DNA of 64,000 bases from JBLIRR01 sp049472395 (GTDB taxonomy: Bacteria > SZUA-182 > DTGQ01 > JBLIRR01), in contig JBLIRR010000029.1 of the NCBI GenBank assembly GCA_049472395.1, forward strand, positions 11,012-75,011. The letters are read 5' to 3'. The position numbers were made by a program, and so were the translations under genes. How positions within the stretch are numbered: the stretch's first letter is position 1; each line of letters opens with the position of its first letter. Positions 1 through 8,041 of the stretch are shown here, piece after piece. The notes under the pieces were generated by a model that searched no databases, was not told where the DNA came from, and worked only from the letters and a program-made list of their open reading frames with translations.

Positions 1-197
1 TGGCATCATTTGCCATACTACCCTCTTTTTTGATGGTCATATCATTAATCTATGAATGGGACCTTTCCCTTGCTATTATGATGAGTCTATTTATCATAGC
101 AGGGATTATTCTCTATTCGCTGGCAAGAATTAAATGCTGCGTTTCATGTAAGATGAAATGTTTTTGCCTGTTAAGTAAGCTTAATCCTTGGATATGA
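1..197 (+). CDS. C-terminal end of an integral membrane protein (partial)
   Basis: The frame beginning at base 3 is open from the window edge to a TGA at 195-197 and gives about 64 residues. It shows two hydrophobic stretches separated by a short acidic turn (IYEWD), then a basic, Cys-rich tail (KCCVSCKMKCFC) ending in NPWI. This looks like the last two membrane helices and cytoplasmic tail of a transporter or permease. The family cannot be named from this piece. The Cys cluster could bind metal, which is inference. It lies upstream of the NifX-like fragment and the CoA-binding gene on the same strand. Confidence 0.55.
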   Translation, partial: ASFAILPSFLMVISLIYEWDLSLAIMMSLFIIAGIILYSLARIKCCVSCKMKCFCLLSKLNPWI

Positions 198-321
198 TTT
201 TTTATATAGTCAGCATGAACCTCAGCGCGAAAAATGTAAGGGTGCATTCCGATTTAATTATGGTTTATCGTACGTTGGTATTAACCTAAAATAGATCTCT
301 CATCGAAAAAAAAGTATAATA

Positions 322-426
322 ATGAAAATAGCAATTTCTACCAACGGCAATTTGGTATATACTCATTTCGGCTGGCACTTGTCATTTACTATTTTGGACA
401 TTAAGGGGGAAGAACAGAATAAATGA
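322..426 (+). pseudogene. Truncated NifX/NifB-C-like (dinitrogenase FeMo cofactor family) N-terminus
   Basis: An ATG opens a 34-codon frame starting MKIAISTNGNLVYTHFG, which matches the typical first strand and HFG loop of the NifX/NifY/NifB C-terminal family. Normal members are about 100-120 residues, so this is only the first third. Its stop overlaps the start of the following CoA-binding gene as ATGA, so the remnant may still be translated and coupled to it. The family call rests on the N-terminal motif only. It is either a truncated gene or a short leader peptide kept for coupling. Confidence 0.5.
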
Positions 427-878
427 GCAGAAGCGAAGATAATTTTTGCAGGATCAATGATCCTGAATCATCAGCAATGGACAAAGAGATCAACTGGATT
501 GTTGAAAATGCGGAAACAATCGCAGTAGTGGGGCTTTCACCAAAACCCCAGAGGCCGAGCAATCAGGTGGCAAAGTACTTGAAGGAGGCGGGGTATACAA
601 TAATTCCTGTCCGCCCGGGTACAGATGAAATACTTGGAGAAAAAGCATACCCTGATCTGGAATCTGTTGAAGGAGGGATTGATCTTGTGCTTATTTTTAG
701 ACGAAGCGAGTTGGTGGCTCCTATTGTAGCACAAGCAATAAAATTAAATGCGAAGGCAGTCTGGATGCAGGAAGGTATTGTTAATCAAGAAGCTGCAGAG
801 AAGGCAAAAAAAATGGGATTAAAAGTTGTCATGGACAGGTGCATGAGTAAGGAAGTCTACAGGAGGAGATTAAAATAA
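423..878 (+). CDS. CoA-binding domain protein (YccU-like Rossmann fold)
   Basis: This 151-aa protein carries a single CoA-binding Rossmann domain of the YccU/DUF3967-type family. The first strand and glycine loop are seen at about residues 30-45 (TIAVVGLSPKPQRPS). The family NQVAKYLKEAGY helix and IIPVRPG strand follow, then KAYPDLESV, and the C-terminal WMQEGIVN and VMDRCM segments sit near the ligand site. The family binds CoA or acyl-CoA; the cellular role is unsettled. The usual length is about 130-145 residues, so the first 18 residues here are an extension, and a second in-frame Met (residue 19, near base 477) is an alternative start. The gene starts by ATGA overlap with a truncated NifX-like frame. 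Confidence 0.85.
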   Translation: MSRSEDNFCRINDPESSAMDKEINWIVENAETIAVVGLSPKPQRPSNQVAKYLKEAGYTIIPVRPGTDEILGEKAYPDLESVEGGIDLVLIFRRSELVAPIVAQAIKLNAKAVWMQEGIVNQEAAEKAKKMGLKVVMDRCMSKEVYRRRLK

Positions 879-931
879 AAATAGCAGTAAGTGTGTCAGG
901 TAGGCGACTTCAGACCAATAAAGGAGAATGA
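875..931 (+). pseudogene. Decayed start of a second NifX-like gene
   Basis: A perfect Shine-Dalgarno sequence (AGGAGGAG, 861-868) sits 6 nt before an ATA codon. The ATA is followed in frame by KIAVSVSGRRLQTNKGE and a TGA. The peptide resembles the usual NifX/NifB-C start (MKIAV-S/P-VSG), with ATG apparently mutated to ATA and the frame cut after 18 codons. It overlaps the last codon of the CoA-binding gene. The short length makes this a tentative call. Confidence 0.35.
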
Positions 932-932
932 T

Positions 933-953
933 AGTAAAGATTATAGATTTACT
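933..953. terminator. Weak AT-rich hairpin between convergent genes
   Basis: AGTAAA and TTTACT form a 6-bp inverted repeat around a 9-base loop, followed on the + strand by TTTAATCTT. It lies between the convergent ends of the CoA-binding gene and the radical SAM gene. The stem has little GC, so termination is only a possibility. Confidence 0.25.
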
Positions 954-966
954 TTTAATCTTATTT

Positions 967-2253
967 TCATTTAATCCGTTGGATAGTCTTATAAAGATCC
1001 GTTTCTTTCCCTCTATCCCAATCATTATATACTAAGCGCGAAAGATCAGGCGACAGGGGCAGGGATGTAAGATGGTTTTCCTTATATATCGCTACTACTT
1101 TGGATGAATACTTTTCACACAGCCAGCACTCTTTAGGCGTTTCAAAATAACTCCTCATCTTTTTATAAATAGTGCTGAATTTATCCTCAGCAATATTTCC
1201 AAAGGATATATTGAGAAATTCACACGGCTGCACATCACCCTTGGCATTGATGTAAAATCGATCCGTGCCTCCTGCGGTGCATCCGAAAACCTCAGGGTCC
1301 TCTTCTATTATTTGGGCTGAAATGGATGGATACTCTTTATATTCTTTGCTATGGTTATATGTATTGACAAGGTTTTTGACGTGGCGAATATCATCTGGGG
1401 TAAAATTATCCGCACCGCTCTCCAGCCATCCACCTGCCGGCTTAGGTTTTATGAGCTGCACAATAGAGGCATTATAGTTGTGAGCGCACTTCATTATTTC
1501 CTGGAACGTCCCATCATAAAAGGATTCTTTTAAAAGGCACGTATTAAATGTCACGGGAATATTCAGTGCATGACACACACTGATCCCATGTTCCATAATA
1601 CTCCAGGCATCCTTATATCCCATGAATCTATTAAATTCATCCGGTTTATAGCTATGGAGAGAAAACATACACGCGGTAATGTGGGGAAGCTGCGCCATTT
1701 TTTCTTTAGACATGCCATACCCCGTGGAATTTATCCATATCTCGGACCTCTCATCAATAGCATCACACACTAATTTCACACGATCAAATACTAAAAAGGG
1801 CTCACCCCCTTCGATATTATAAAAAGCTATTCCCATATCCTGCAGCTCCTTTATGGTCTTAACCAATATGGCGATCTCCACATCTTTGCCCAGATCATTT
1901 TTTTGATAACAATGACAGCAGTGATACGCACAGGCAGAAGTCACTGATACTAATACCGTGGTACAGGGCAATTTTTCATCAAAGGTCATAAACTTTTTGC
2001 AAGCGGTATAAAAGGCGGGAGAGGGATAACCCGGTACATAAAGATCAATACGGGCATTTCCCTTTAGTCTGACAAATTTATTGTGCTGCATCTTTTTAAG
2101 AAAATAAAGAAGTCTTCGCAAAAATGCAACAAAGCTTTTTACGCTTATCGCGCCGGTCACCACACACGGAATAAAATGACAGAGCACGCGTATTTTAATC
2201 TTTACATTCAGTATGCTCTTATGAATTCCTGTGATATTCTTCGATCTTTTCAT
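967..2253 (-). CDS. Radical SAM/SPASM enzyme of the lipid-type operon
   Basis: A 428-aa radical SAM protein. The Cx3Cx2C cluster motif is at residues 108-115 (CAYHCCHC), followed by the usual GGEP-type SAM loop (NIEGGEPF). A C-terminal SPASM-like Cys set follows, with CTAGGTDRFYINAKG, QPCEF and CWLCEKY, typical of auxiliary Fe-S clusters. The first ~95 residues are an unusual basic and hydrophobic extension before the barrel. SPASM proteins modify peptides, cofactors or other small substrates; the substrate here is unknown. It is the last gene of the nine-gene operon and overlaps the upstream epimerase gene by 4 bp, so it is almost certainly co-translated with it. A role in tailoring the lipid-like product is inference. 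Confidence 0.85.
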   Translation of the reverse strand: MKRSKNITGIHKSILNVKIKIRVLCHFIPCVVTGAISVKSFVAFLRRLLYFLKKMQHNKFVRLKGNARIDLYVPGYPSPAFYTACKKFMTFDEKLPCTTVLVSVTSACAYHCCHCYQKNDLGKDVEIAILVKTIKELQDMGIAFYNIEGGEPFLVFDRVKLVCDAIDERSEIWINSTGYGMSKEKMAQLPHITACMFSLHSYKPDEFNRFMGYKDAWSIMEHGISVCHALNIPVTFNTCLLKESFYDGTFQEIMKCAHNYNASIVQLIKPKPAGGWLESGADNFTPDDIRHVKNLVNTYNHSKEYKEYPSISAQIIEEDPEVFGCTAGGTDRFYINAKGDVQPCEFLNISFGNIAEDKFSTIYKKMRSYFETPKECWLCEKYSSKVVAIYKENHLTSLPLSPDLSRLVYNDWDRGKETDLYKTIQRIK

Positions 2254-3287
2254 ATATAGCCATTTTCTTTATACCAGGTAACCGTCCTCTCAATACCCTC
2301 GTGCAAGGAATAATGATTCACAAAACCCAATAATTCTTTGGCCTTTGCAGTCGAATATTCACAATTATCATAGAACATATTTATTCTCCCGCGGGTTAAT
2401 AGAGGCGGATTTTTCGCACCCATAATGCTCCATAGCAATTCTAGCATAAATCCGATGGGATACACCATGGCTTTCGGCAGGTTCTTAGGTTTTTTAATAT
2501 GTGCTGCCCTGCAGAGTAATGAGTAGAATGTATCCATATAGTCTATATTTTGGTTTCCGATAATAATCCTGTGAATGCCTGAGAGTTTTTTTTCAAAGGT
2601 TACATAGTAGGCCCTGGCCAAATCTTTGGCATATATTACATGCAGTTTATTGCCTTTTGATCCCGGCACATGGGAGAGTGTGTGCGCACATTTCAGATAC
2701 TCATAGAATCCGGTATGAAATTCTCGTTCTCCGTAAACCCAGACCGGCTCAAGTATGGTACAATTAAGACTAAAGTGCTTCGCACAGTGTATGGCTTCCT
2801 GGGTGGCAATTCTTTTCGTGTCGCGATAATAATTAAACATGCTGGGAAATATCTTATCTAAAAAATAAGGATAATGGGACCTATAGGGCGAGCGTTCATC
2901 TTTCACCTCTTTTGAATCTTCTTCCCCATACACGGAGATGGAGCCAGTAATAATTAGATTTTTAATCTTATTTTTTACACAAGCCTTTAACACATTGAGT
3001 GTTCCATTCACATTTGTTTCATAAAATTGCTTATAGTGCCCCCAATCCCTCACAAAGCCCGCCGTATGAATTATAAAATCACACTCTTCGAATGCCTCGA
3101 TCAAGGAGCGTTCATCCCTTATATCACCATATCGAAATGCGACTCCACGCTCTTTTATGAAGGACACATCACTGGTTCTGCGCACAAGGCAGACCACTTT
3201 CTGATTTTTGTCACAGAAATGCTGCACAATATGACTGCCTATAAATCCCGTTGCTCCGGTGATTAGAATTTTATTCTGTCTACTCAT
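2250..3287 (-). CDS. NAD(P)-dependent epimerase/dehydratase (extended SDR)
   Basis: A 345-aa extended short-chain dehydrogenase. The N-terminal TGATGFIGSHI is the TGxxGxxG nucleotide-binding loop. HTAGFVRDW, GSISVYG and a YRDTKRIATQE segment (Y-x3-K) supply the catalytic region. The pattern resembles the 3beta-hydroxysteroid dehydrogenase/NDUFA9-like branch, to which bacterial ketosphinganine reductase (CerR) also belongs. Reduction of a 3-keto lipid made by the oxoamine synthase of the same operon would fit, but the substrate is inference. It overlaps the ketosynthase gene by 8 bp upstream and the radical SAM gene by 4 bp downstream. Confidence 0.85.
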   Translation of the reverse strand: MSRQNKILITGATGFIGSHIVQHFCDKNQKVVCLVRRTSDVSFIKERGVAFRYGDIRDERSLIEAFEECDFIIHTAGFVRDWGHYKQFYETNVNGTLNVLKACVKNKIKNLIITGSISVYGEEDSKEVKDERSPYRSHYPYFLDKIFPSMFNYYRDTKRIATQEAIHCAKHFSLNCTILEPVWVYGEREFHTGFYEYLKCAHTLSHVPGSKGNKLHVIYAKDLARAYYVTFEKKLSGIHRIIIGNQNIDYMDTFYSLLCRAAHIKKPKNLPKAMVYPIGFMLELLWSIMGAKNPPLLTRGRINMFYDNCEYSTAKAKELLGFVNHYSLHEGIERTVTWYKENGYI

Positions 3288-4545
3288 ATCGGGTTAATAA
3301 CACGGCAGCATTATGTCCGCCAAAACCAAATGATGAGGAAAGGGCATAGTGGATGTCGCTATTAATGCTCGTATCGACGAGGTTAAGGTCCTCCATCGGA
3401 TTATCAATTATGTTACCATGAATTCTTGATTCTTTAATGGAGTAAGCGGTCACTGCTATCTCTATCGCACCGCTTGCCCCAATGCTGTGCCCGAGTATCC
3501 CCTTTGTACTATTAAGGTAAGGCTGCGTTGACCTGCTGCCAAAAATTTCCTTTATTATCAGCGCCTCGACGTCATCATTCAGTATAGTGCCTGTACCGTG
3601 CGTATTTACATAATCAATCGTATAATCCTTTACTATACTCCGTAAGAGCTTTTTTAAGCTTTTCCCTGTTCTGTCCATGTGCACAATATGAGAGGCGTCG
3701 CTATTAGCCTTATAATCAATAATCTCTGCGTAAATTTGTGCCTTGCGGATTTGAGCATGCTCTAACTCTTCAAGCACCAACATACAAGAGGCGCCCTCTG
3801 AGAATAAAAATCCCGAACGATTTTTCGAAAATGGCATGGGACTGCCATCATGGGCGTGAGTAAGGACTGATAACACATCAAAGCCCCGCATAATGGAGCC
3901 GGAGTCATCTTCAAGACACTCTGCGCCTCCGGCTAACACTACCTTCTGACGGCCATTCACTATCGCCTCATAGGCCTCACCCACCGCCATCGTCCCCGAT
4001 GCACACGACGCATTGATGGTATAATTCACGCCATGTAATCCGAATAGTATTGATATCCAGGCTGAGAGAGCGTTGGGCATTATTATCGGTATCACCATTC
4101 TGTTAAAACTCTTGAGGTTTTTATCATTATGTGCATCGCCCTTGTGAAGATGCGAGACATAAGAGTGAAAGGCTACCTGCAACTCACTCAAACCAACCCC
4201 TATAATCACCGAACACTCATCATCAAGACCATCGGTGAAAAATTTACTATTTACCTCCTTGATTTCATACCCTGCATCTAAAAGAGCGAGCTTCGCTCCC
4301 ACGAGCGCACTCAGGGTATTCTTCCCCATCATTTTTGTGAGGGAAGGTGACATGCCATACTCAGGAAAGTAGAGATCGGGAAAGGGCACATAATGGGTGG
4401 ATTTATAATTATACCTCTCCTTCAAGGTATCAGGTATTTTTTTACAGCACATGGTATGGGTATATAAGTTTTTAAAAAAGGCATCTTTTCCTATTCCGAT
4501 TGCCGTGACCGGTCCAATGCCTGTGATAACCGCCCTTCTTTTCAT
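3280..4545 (-). CDS. Beta-ketoacyl-ACP synthase (KAS I/II, FabF-like)
   Basis: A 421-aa condensing enzyme of the FabB/FabF thiolase fold. The catalytic triad is intact: Cys181 (NASCASGT), His316 (NTHGTGT) and His353 (KGILGHS, with Lys348 just before). Length matches the family. It carries out decarboxylative Claisen condensation of malonyl-ACP with an acyl thioester in the cytoplasm. Placement in an operon with its own ACP suggests a dedicated acyl chain-building or modifying role rather than housekeeping fatty acid synthesis. It overlaps the epimerase gene by 8 bp. Confidence 0.9.
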   Translation of the reverse strand: MKRRAVITGIGPVTAIGIGKDAFFKNLYTHTMCCKKIPDTLKERYNYKSTHYVPFPDLYFPEYGMSPSLTKMMGKNTLSALVGAKLALLDAGYEIKEVNSKFFTDGLDDECSVIIGVGLSELQVAFHSYVSHLHKGDAHNDKNLKSFNRMVIPIIMPNALSAWISILFGLHGVNYTINASCASGTMAVGEAYEAIVNGRQKVVLAGGAECLEDDSGSIMRGFDVLSVLTHAHDGSPMPFSKNRSGFLFSEGASCMLVLEELEHAQIRKAQIYAEIIDYKANSDASHIVHMDRTGKSLKKLLRSIVKDYTIDYVNTHGTGTILNDDVEALIIKEIFGSRSTQPYLNSTKGILGHSIGASGAIEIAVTAYSIKESRIHGNIIDNPMEDLNLVDTSINSDIHYALSSSFGFGGHNAAVLLTRYE

Positions 4546-4598
4546 ATTGTTTTATTCTTTGTTTTTTATTCTCACACAAAACCTTAACGCCGCACAAC

Positions 4599-5645
4599 CT
4601 AATATTCTCCTATCAATTTTTCGGCCCACTTAATCAAATCCTTCAGATAAAGCTCTGCCGTCGGATAATCTCGCGCCCGTATAGTACACGCGCTCAAATC
4701 TATTTTATTTCCCTCATCATAGAGAATTTTTATGTAAGGATCATGAGTTTCGCCAATCTTAATAAAACTTACTCCCTGCTCCATGGCCTCTTCTCTCAGG
4801 TGTGTTTCGTTATGCGGGCTCACCGTAAAAAGAAGCTCATATTCGCCGGCTTCTGCGAGAAATAATAGGATTTTTGTCAAAGAGAGCATTTCTGAAATGC
4901 GCACACCTGCATCACTATACGGAAGGTGTGTGAGTATATAGCCTAGAGCGCTCATTTCAGACAGGGTAGCTAAGGCATTAAATACACCGTCACTGGTATC
5001 AATACAGGATGAGGCATATTTACGGATCAATTCCGCCTCTTTTATCCGCAGATGAAATCTATGTGGCGCCCTTGCCCTGCGGGTATCTTTGAGGGCCGAT
5101 GCATATAATTTCAGAACTGCTTCAACATTACCCGTGCCGATCGGGCCTGTAATGTAAATTGCTTCCCCTTGCAGGGCCGTGCTTCTTAACAGCGGTGTGC
5201 GCTCGATGCTGCCAATCACGGATGCGGTATATCTCCATGTTTTTCCTATTCCCAGATCGCCCCCCATAAATTCAGTATTGCAGCGCCTTAACACCTCTGC
5301 GATGCCTTGTGAAAATTTTTTTACATACTCCTCATTCCAGTGCTCTGCCATTACTGTGCTATGGGCATACAACATGGGCTTACCGCCGCTTGCGAAAATA
5401 TCGCTTATGGCACCGACAGCACAATTCCATCCGAGCGCATAAGGGTCATGATCCTGAAAAAAATCCTCCTCAGAAAAATCATCAATCGTAAAGAGCATAG
5501 GTTCGTTCTTGAATTTTATAACCTCAGCATCTGATTCAAATAACCGATTACCTTTAGAGTGCGCGATCGGCATACATGAGTTTATTACTTCAATCAGTTT
5601 TTTTTCTTTATCCATAAATAAATCATCCTCCGGATTATTCAACAA
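4599..5645 (-). CDS. AIR synthase/ThiL-like ATP-binding protein
   Basis: A 348-aa member of the PurM/ThiL/SelD fold. Seen are the TIDDFSEEDFF segment in the place of ThiL's acidic substrate loop, GWNCAVGAISDIFASGGKP in the place of the NLSDxAAMG helix, GGDLG in the place of GGDT, and DTSDGVF. The SDGL-like and GGD motifs suggest ATP/Mg binding is kept. The altered acidic loop and AxSDI-ASGG segment make a true thiamine-phosphate kinase role doubtful. No other thiamine gene is nearby. An operon-specific phosphorylation or ligation step is inference. It overlaps the lipid kinase gene by 11 bp. Confidence 0.75.
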   Translation of the reverse strand: MLNNPEDDLFMDKEKKLIEVINSCMPIAHSKGNRLFESDAEVIKFKNEPMLFTIDDFSEEDFFQDHDPYALGWNCAVGAISDIFASGGKPMLYAHSTVMAEHWNEEYVKKFSQGIAEVLRRCNTEFMGGDLGIGKTWRYTASVIGSIERTPLLRSTALQGEAIYITGPIGTGNVEAVLKLYASALKDTRRARAPHRFHLRIKEAELIRKYASSCIDTSDGVFNALATLSEMSALGYILTHLPYSDAGVRISEMLSLTKILLFLAEAGEYELLFTVSPHNETHLREEAMEQGVSFIKIGETHDPYIKILYDEGNKIDLSACTIRARDYPTAELYLKDLIKWAEKLIGEY

Positions 5646-6603
5646 TAATATCCAACATATCGCGGGCCATTTCTATTTTACACGGCAAATACCCTGCTGC
5701 AGGATCTCCGTCAAATTCAATTCGAGGATTTGTTACATTGCCATAGATCTCAATCCCGCGATTATAGCGAAGAGAAATCACCTCATTATTCTTTATTTCA
5801 TCACCCCTATAGAGCATCTTAAGAATAGACCACAGATTCACATAATTCACATTTCGCACTATCATAGTATAAAAATATTCCCTATTATCTGCGAGCGTAT
5901 GTTTAATCTTTAAACCTGATGCTATATAATATGACCTTCCCACTGAAATATTATATACCCTTTTTGCCACCTCACGCTTCTCATCTGCATACAGGGTAAA
6001 ATCCCCTGGGCAGTAAGAGAGAAGTGATCTTAATAATGAAAAGAGGGTGCCGGTATAATCACCGAAGATATTCCGCATGCCGGTATTTGCATAATGGGCA
6101 ATCATAGGTCCCATGCCGAAATTCGCGCAGAGGGCAAAATACCTGCTTTCTGTATTGTTACAGTGTGCAATCGATTCTTTATGAAGCCTTTTATCAAAAT
6201 CCTGCGCATAGGTAATCTTGCCTATCGGGATGCGCTGTATTTTATTATGAATCAAGGCGTCTACCGCGCTTTTTCTGCGCAAAGGAATGTGGTAATTTTT
6301 GCAAAAATCAGGGCTTGTTCCTGTATATATGACCCCGAGTGCGGCATGGGAGATCCTGCGGCCTTCTTTATCATAAAATCCATTTAACACTCGGTTTATT
6401 GTCCCATCCCCGCCTACTGCAACTATACTATCATAGCCCTGCCTATTGCCTTGGGCTGATAATGAATATGCCTCATCAAGATCTTTGGTCACGGCATATT
6501 CATACTCTATGCTGCACCATTTCAAAAGATGTTGTAGTCTAGCAAATGATTTTTCTGATGCGCCACTGCGCGAACCCGGGTTAAGGATAAAAAAATATTT
6601 CAT
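5635..6603 (-). CDS. Diacylglycerol kinase-family lipid kinase
   Basis: A 322-aa protein with the DAGK catalytic domain at the N-terminus: FFILNPGSRSG is the first nucleotide-binding loop and VAVGGDGTINRVLNGF holds the GGDGT signature. The C-terminal half has the usual beta-sandwich pattern, ending in an IEFDGDPAAGYLP segment that matches the family's conserved D-G-E/D motif. The family phosphorylates diacylglycerol, sphingosine or ceramide at the membrane. Next to an oxoamine synthase and an SDR, a ceramide- or sphingoid-kinase-like step is plausible but unproven. It starts 3 bp after the oxoamine synthase gene ends. Confidence 0.88.
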   Translation of the reverse strand: MKYFFILNPGSRSGASEKSFARLQHLLKWCSIEYEYAVTKDLDEAYSLSAQGNRQGYDSIVAVGGDGTINRVLNGFYDKEGRRISHAALGVIYTGTSPDFCKNYHIPLRRKSAVDALIHNKIQRIPIGKITYAQDFDKRLHKESIAHCNNTESRYFALCANFGMGPMIAHYANTGMRNIFGDYTGTLFSLLRSLLSYCPGDFTLYADEKREVAKRVYNISVGRSYYIASGLKIKHTLADNREYFYTMIVRNVNYVNLWSILKMLYRGDEIKNNEVISLRYNRGIEIYGNVTNPRIEFDGDPAAGYLPCKIEMARDMLDIIVE

Positions 6604-6606
6604 ATG

Positions 6607-7785
6607 CTACGAAGGTGTTAAATTTTTAAAAATAGTAAGGGCCCTGTCCAGTGATTCTTCTTTCAGATGAGCGCCTGCGATCAATCTTATACTGCCTCTA
6701 TTGGGAGGAACAGAGGGAGGAATAAAGGCTGTACCTACTATCTGCATCTCATATAATCGTTTGGCCAATGAAATAGTAGCATCGACAGAGCCGGTTATAA
6801 TAGAGGTAATCGGAGCTTCGGACGTGGCTAATACATATCCGCACTCAGACAGGCATTCTGTAATCATCTTTTTATATCTCCACATCCTTTGAGATAATGG
6901 GGTAAATTCATCCCTTACAATATCCACAACCTTATCTATCCCTGCGAGCACTCCGGGTGATAAGGCGGTTGAATAAATCAAATGAGGCAAATAATAACGA
7001 AGATAATTAATAACCTTTCTCTTGCCGCAGATAACCCCGCCCATATTTGCAAAGGCCTTTCCCAATGAAGCAGTATAGATTCCATTAAACTCTTTTATGC
7101 TCTGCTCTTCGAGAATACCCCGCCCCCCTCTGCCAATCACGCCGATTCCATGTGAGTCATCTATAACCAATATTGCATTATATTTATCACACACTCTCAC
7201 CATATCACTCACCGGTGCAATAGAGCCTTCGGTTGAGAAAACTGACTCAGTGACAATGAAAATCTGTCTGTACCCGGCAGACTTATTCAGAATCTTTTCC
7301 AAAGAATGGATATTATTATGAAGGAATGGCCTAATCTTACAGCCCACATTTATAATGCCCTGCACCAGGGATGAATGGGCATAGTGATCAACGATGATCA
7401 GATCATCTTTATTGGCGATTATGCTGAACACACCATTATTCGTCTGATAACACGAAGGCAATAAGAGTGCGTCCTCTAAACCGATAAAATCAACAAGCTT
7501 GTGCTCTACACGCTTATATAAACTCACATACCCGGTTGCAATGGGCGTTCCGCACATGGAAGCGCCATACCTCTCAACGGTCTGTATGATCGCCTGTTTT
7601 ACCCTTTTATCGCACGCCAATCCAAGATAATTATTCGACGCAAGATCAATACAATGTCTGCCATCCACAATGAGGGGATCTTCTATACCTGATTCAATCA
7701 GACGATAGTAAGGATTAAAGTGGTGCCTGGCCACTATGGATTCATCAAGTTCAAATCGCTTATAAAATTCCGTCAACGTATCCAT
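6607..7785 (-). CDS. PLP-dependent alpha-oxoamine synthase (BioF/KBL/serine palmitoyltransferase-like)
   Basis: A 392-aa fold-type I PLP enzyme. NPYYRLIESG and LASNNYLGLA are the family N-terminal motifs, VDHYAHSSLVQG holds the histidine that stacks on PLP, VIDDSHGIGVIG holds the PLP aspartate, and TASLGKAFANMGG holds the Schiff-base Lys243. The family joins an acyl-CoA or acyl-ACP to an amino acid with loss of CO2. The downstream neighbours (SDR, lipid kinase, ketosynthase) and the upstream acyl carrier protein favour a serine palmitoyltransferase-like role over biotin or threonine metabolism. The amino acid and acyl donor cannot be read from sequence with certainty. Confidence 0.9.
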   Translation of the reverse strand: MDTLTEFYKRFELDESIVARHHFNPYYRLIESGIEDPLIVDGRHCIDLASNNYLGLACDKRVKQAIIQTVERYGASMCGTPIATGYVSLYKRVEHKLVDFIGLEDALLLPSCYQTNNGVFSIIANKDDLIIVDHYAHSSLVQGIINVGCKIRPFLHNNIHSLEKILNKSAGYRQIFIVTESVFSTEGSIAPVSDMVRVCDKYNAILVIDDSHGIGVIGRGGRGILEEQSIKEFNGIYTASLGKAFANMGGVICGKRKVINYLRYYLPHLIYSTALSPGVLAGIDKVVDIVRDEFTPLSQRMWRYKKMITECLSECGYVLATSEAPITSIITGSVDATISLAKRLYEMQIVGTAFIPPSVPPNRGSIRLIAGAHLKEESLDRALTIFKNLTPS

Positions 7786-7789
7786 ACCT

Positions 7790-8026
7790 TTAGACCTTGA
7801 GATATTTTTCCTTTAATGTAACAATTATGTCAGATACTGTGCGCATTTCCATCAAATCATTATCATCAATAGCAATAGAGAATTCATCTTCGCATTCATT
7901 CACAATCATTATCATGGAGAATGAATCGACATTCAAATCCTCTATTAATCTGCTCTCACGCGTTATTGCAATCGGAGTCTCAAGATTAGACTTGATAATG
8001 GAGATAATTTTTTCTTCTACATTCAT
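7790..8026 (-). CDS. Acyl carrier protein
   Basis: A 78-aa protein of ACP size and acidity. The phosphopantetheine attachment serine is Ser35 in LNVDSFSM, the place of the usual DSL. It ends 4 bp before the oxoamine synthase start, which suggests it hands its acyl chain directly to that enzyme, as in bacterial serine palmitoyltransferase operons. GGGAGG-type bases (from the + strand tgttccctccc) precede the start. Confidence 0.92.
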   Translation of the reverse strand: MNVEEKIISIIKSNLETPIAITRESRLIEDLNVDSFSMIMIVNECEDEFSIAIDDNDLMEMRTVSDIIVTLKEKYLKV

Positions 8027-8041
8027 TGTTCCCTCCCCTGT

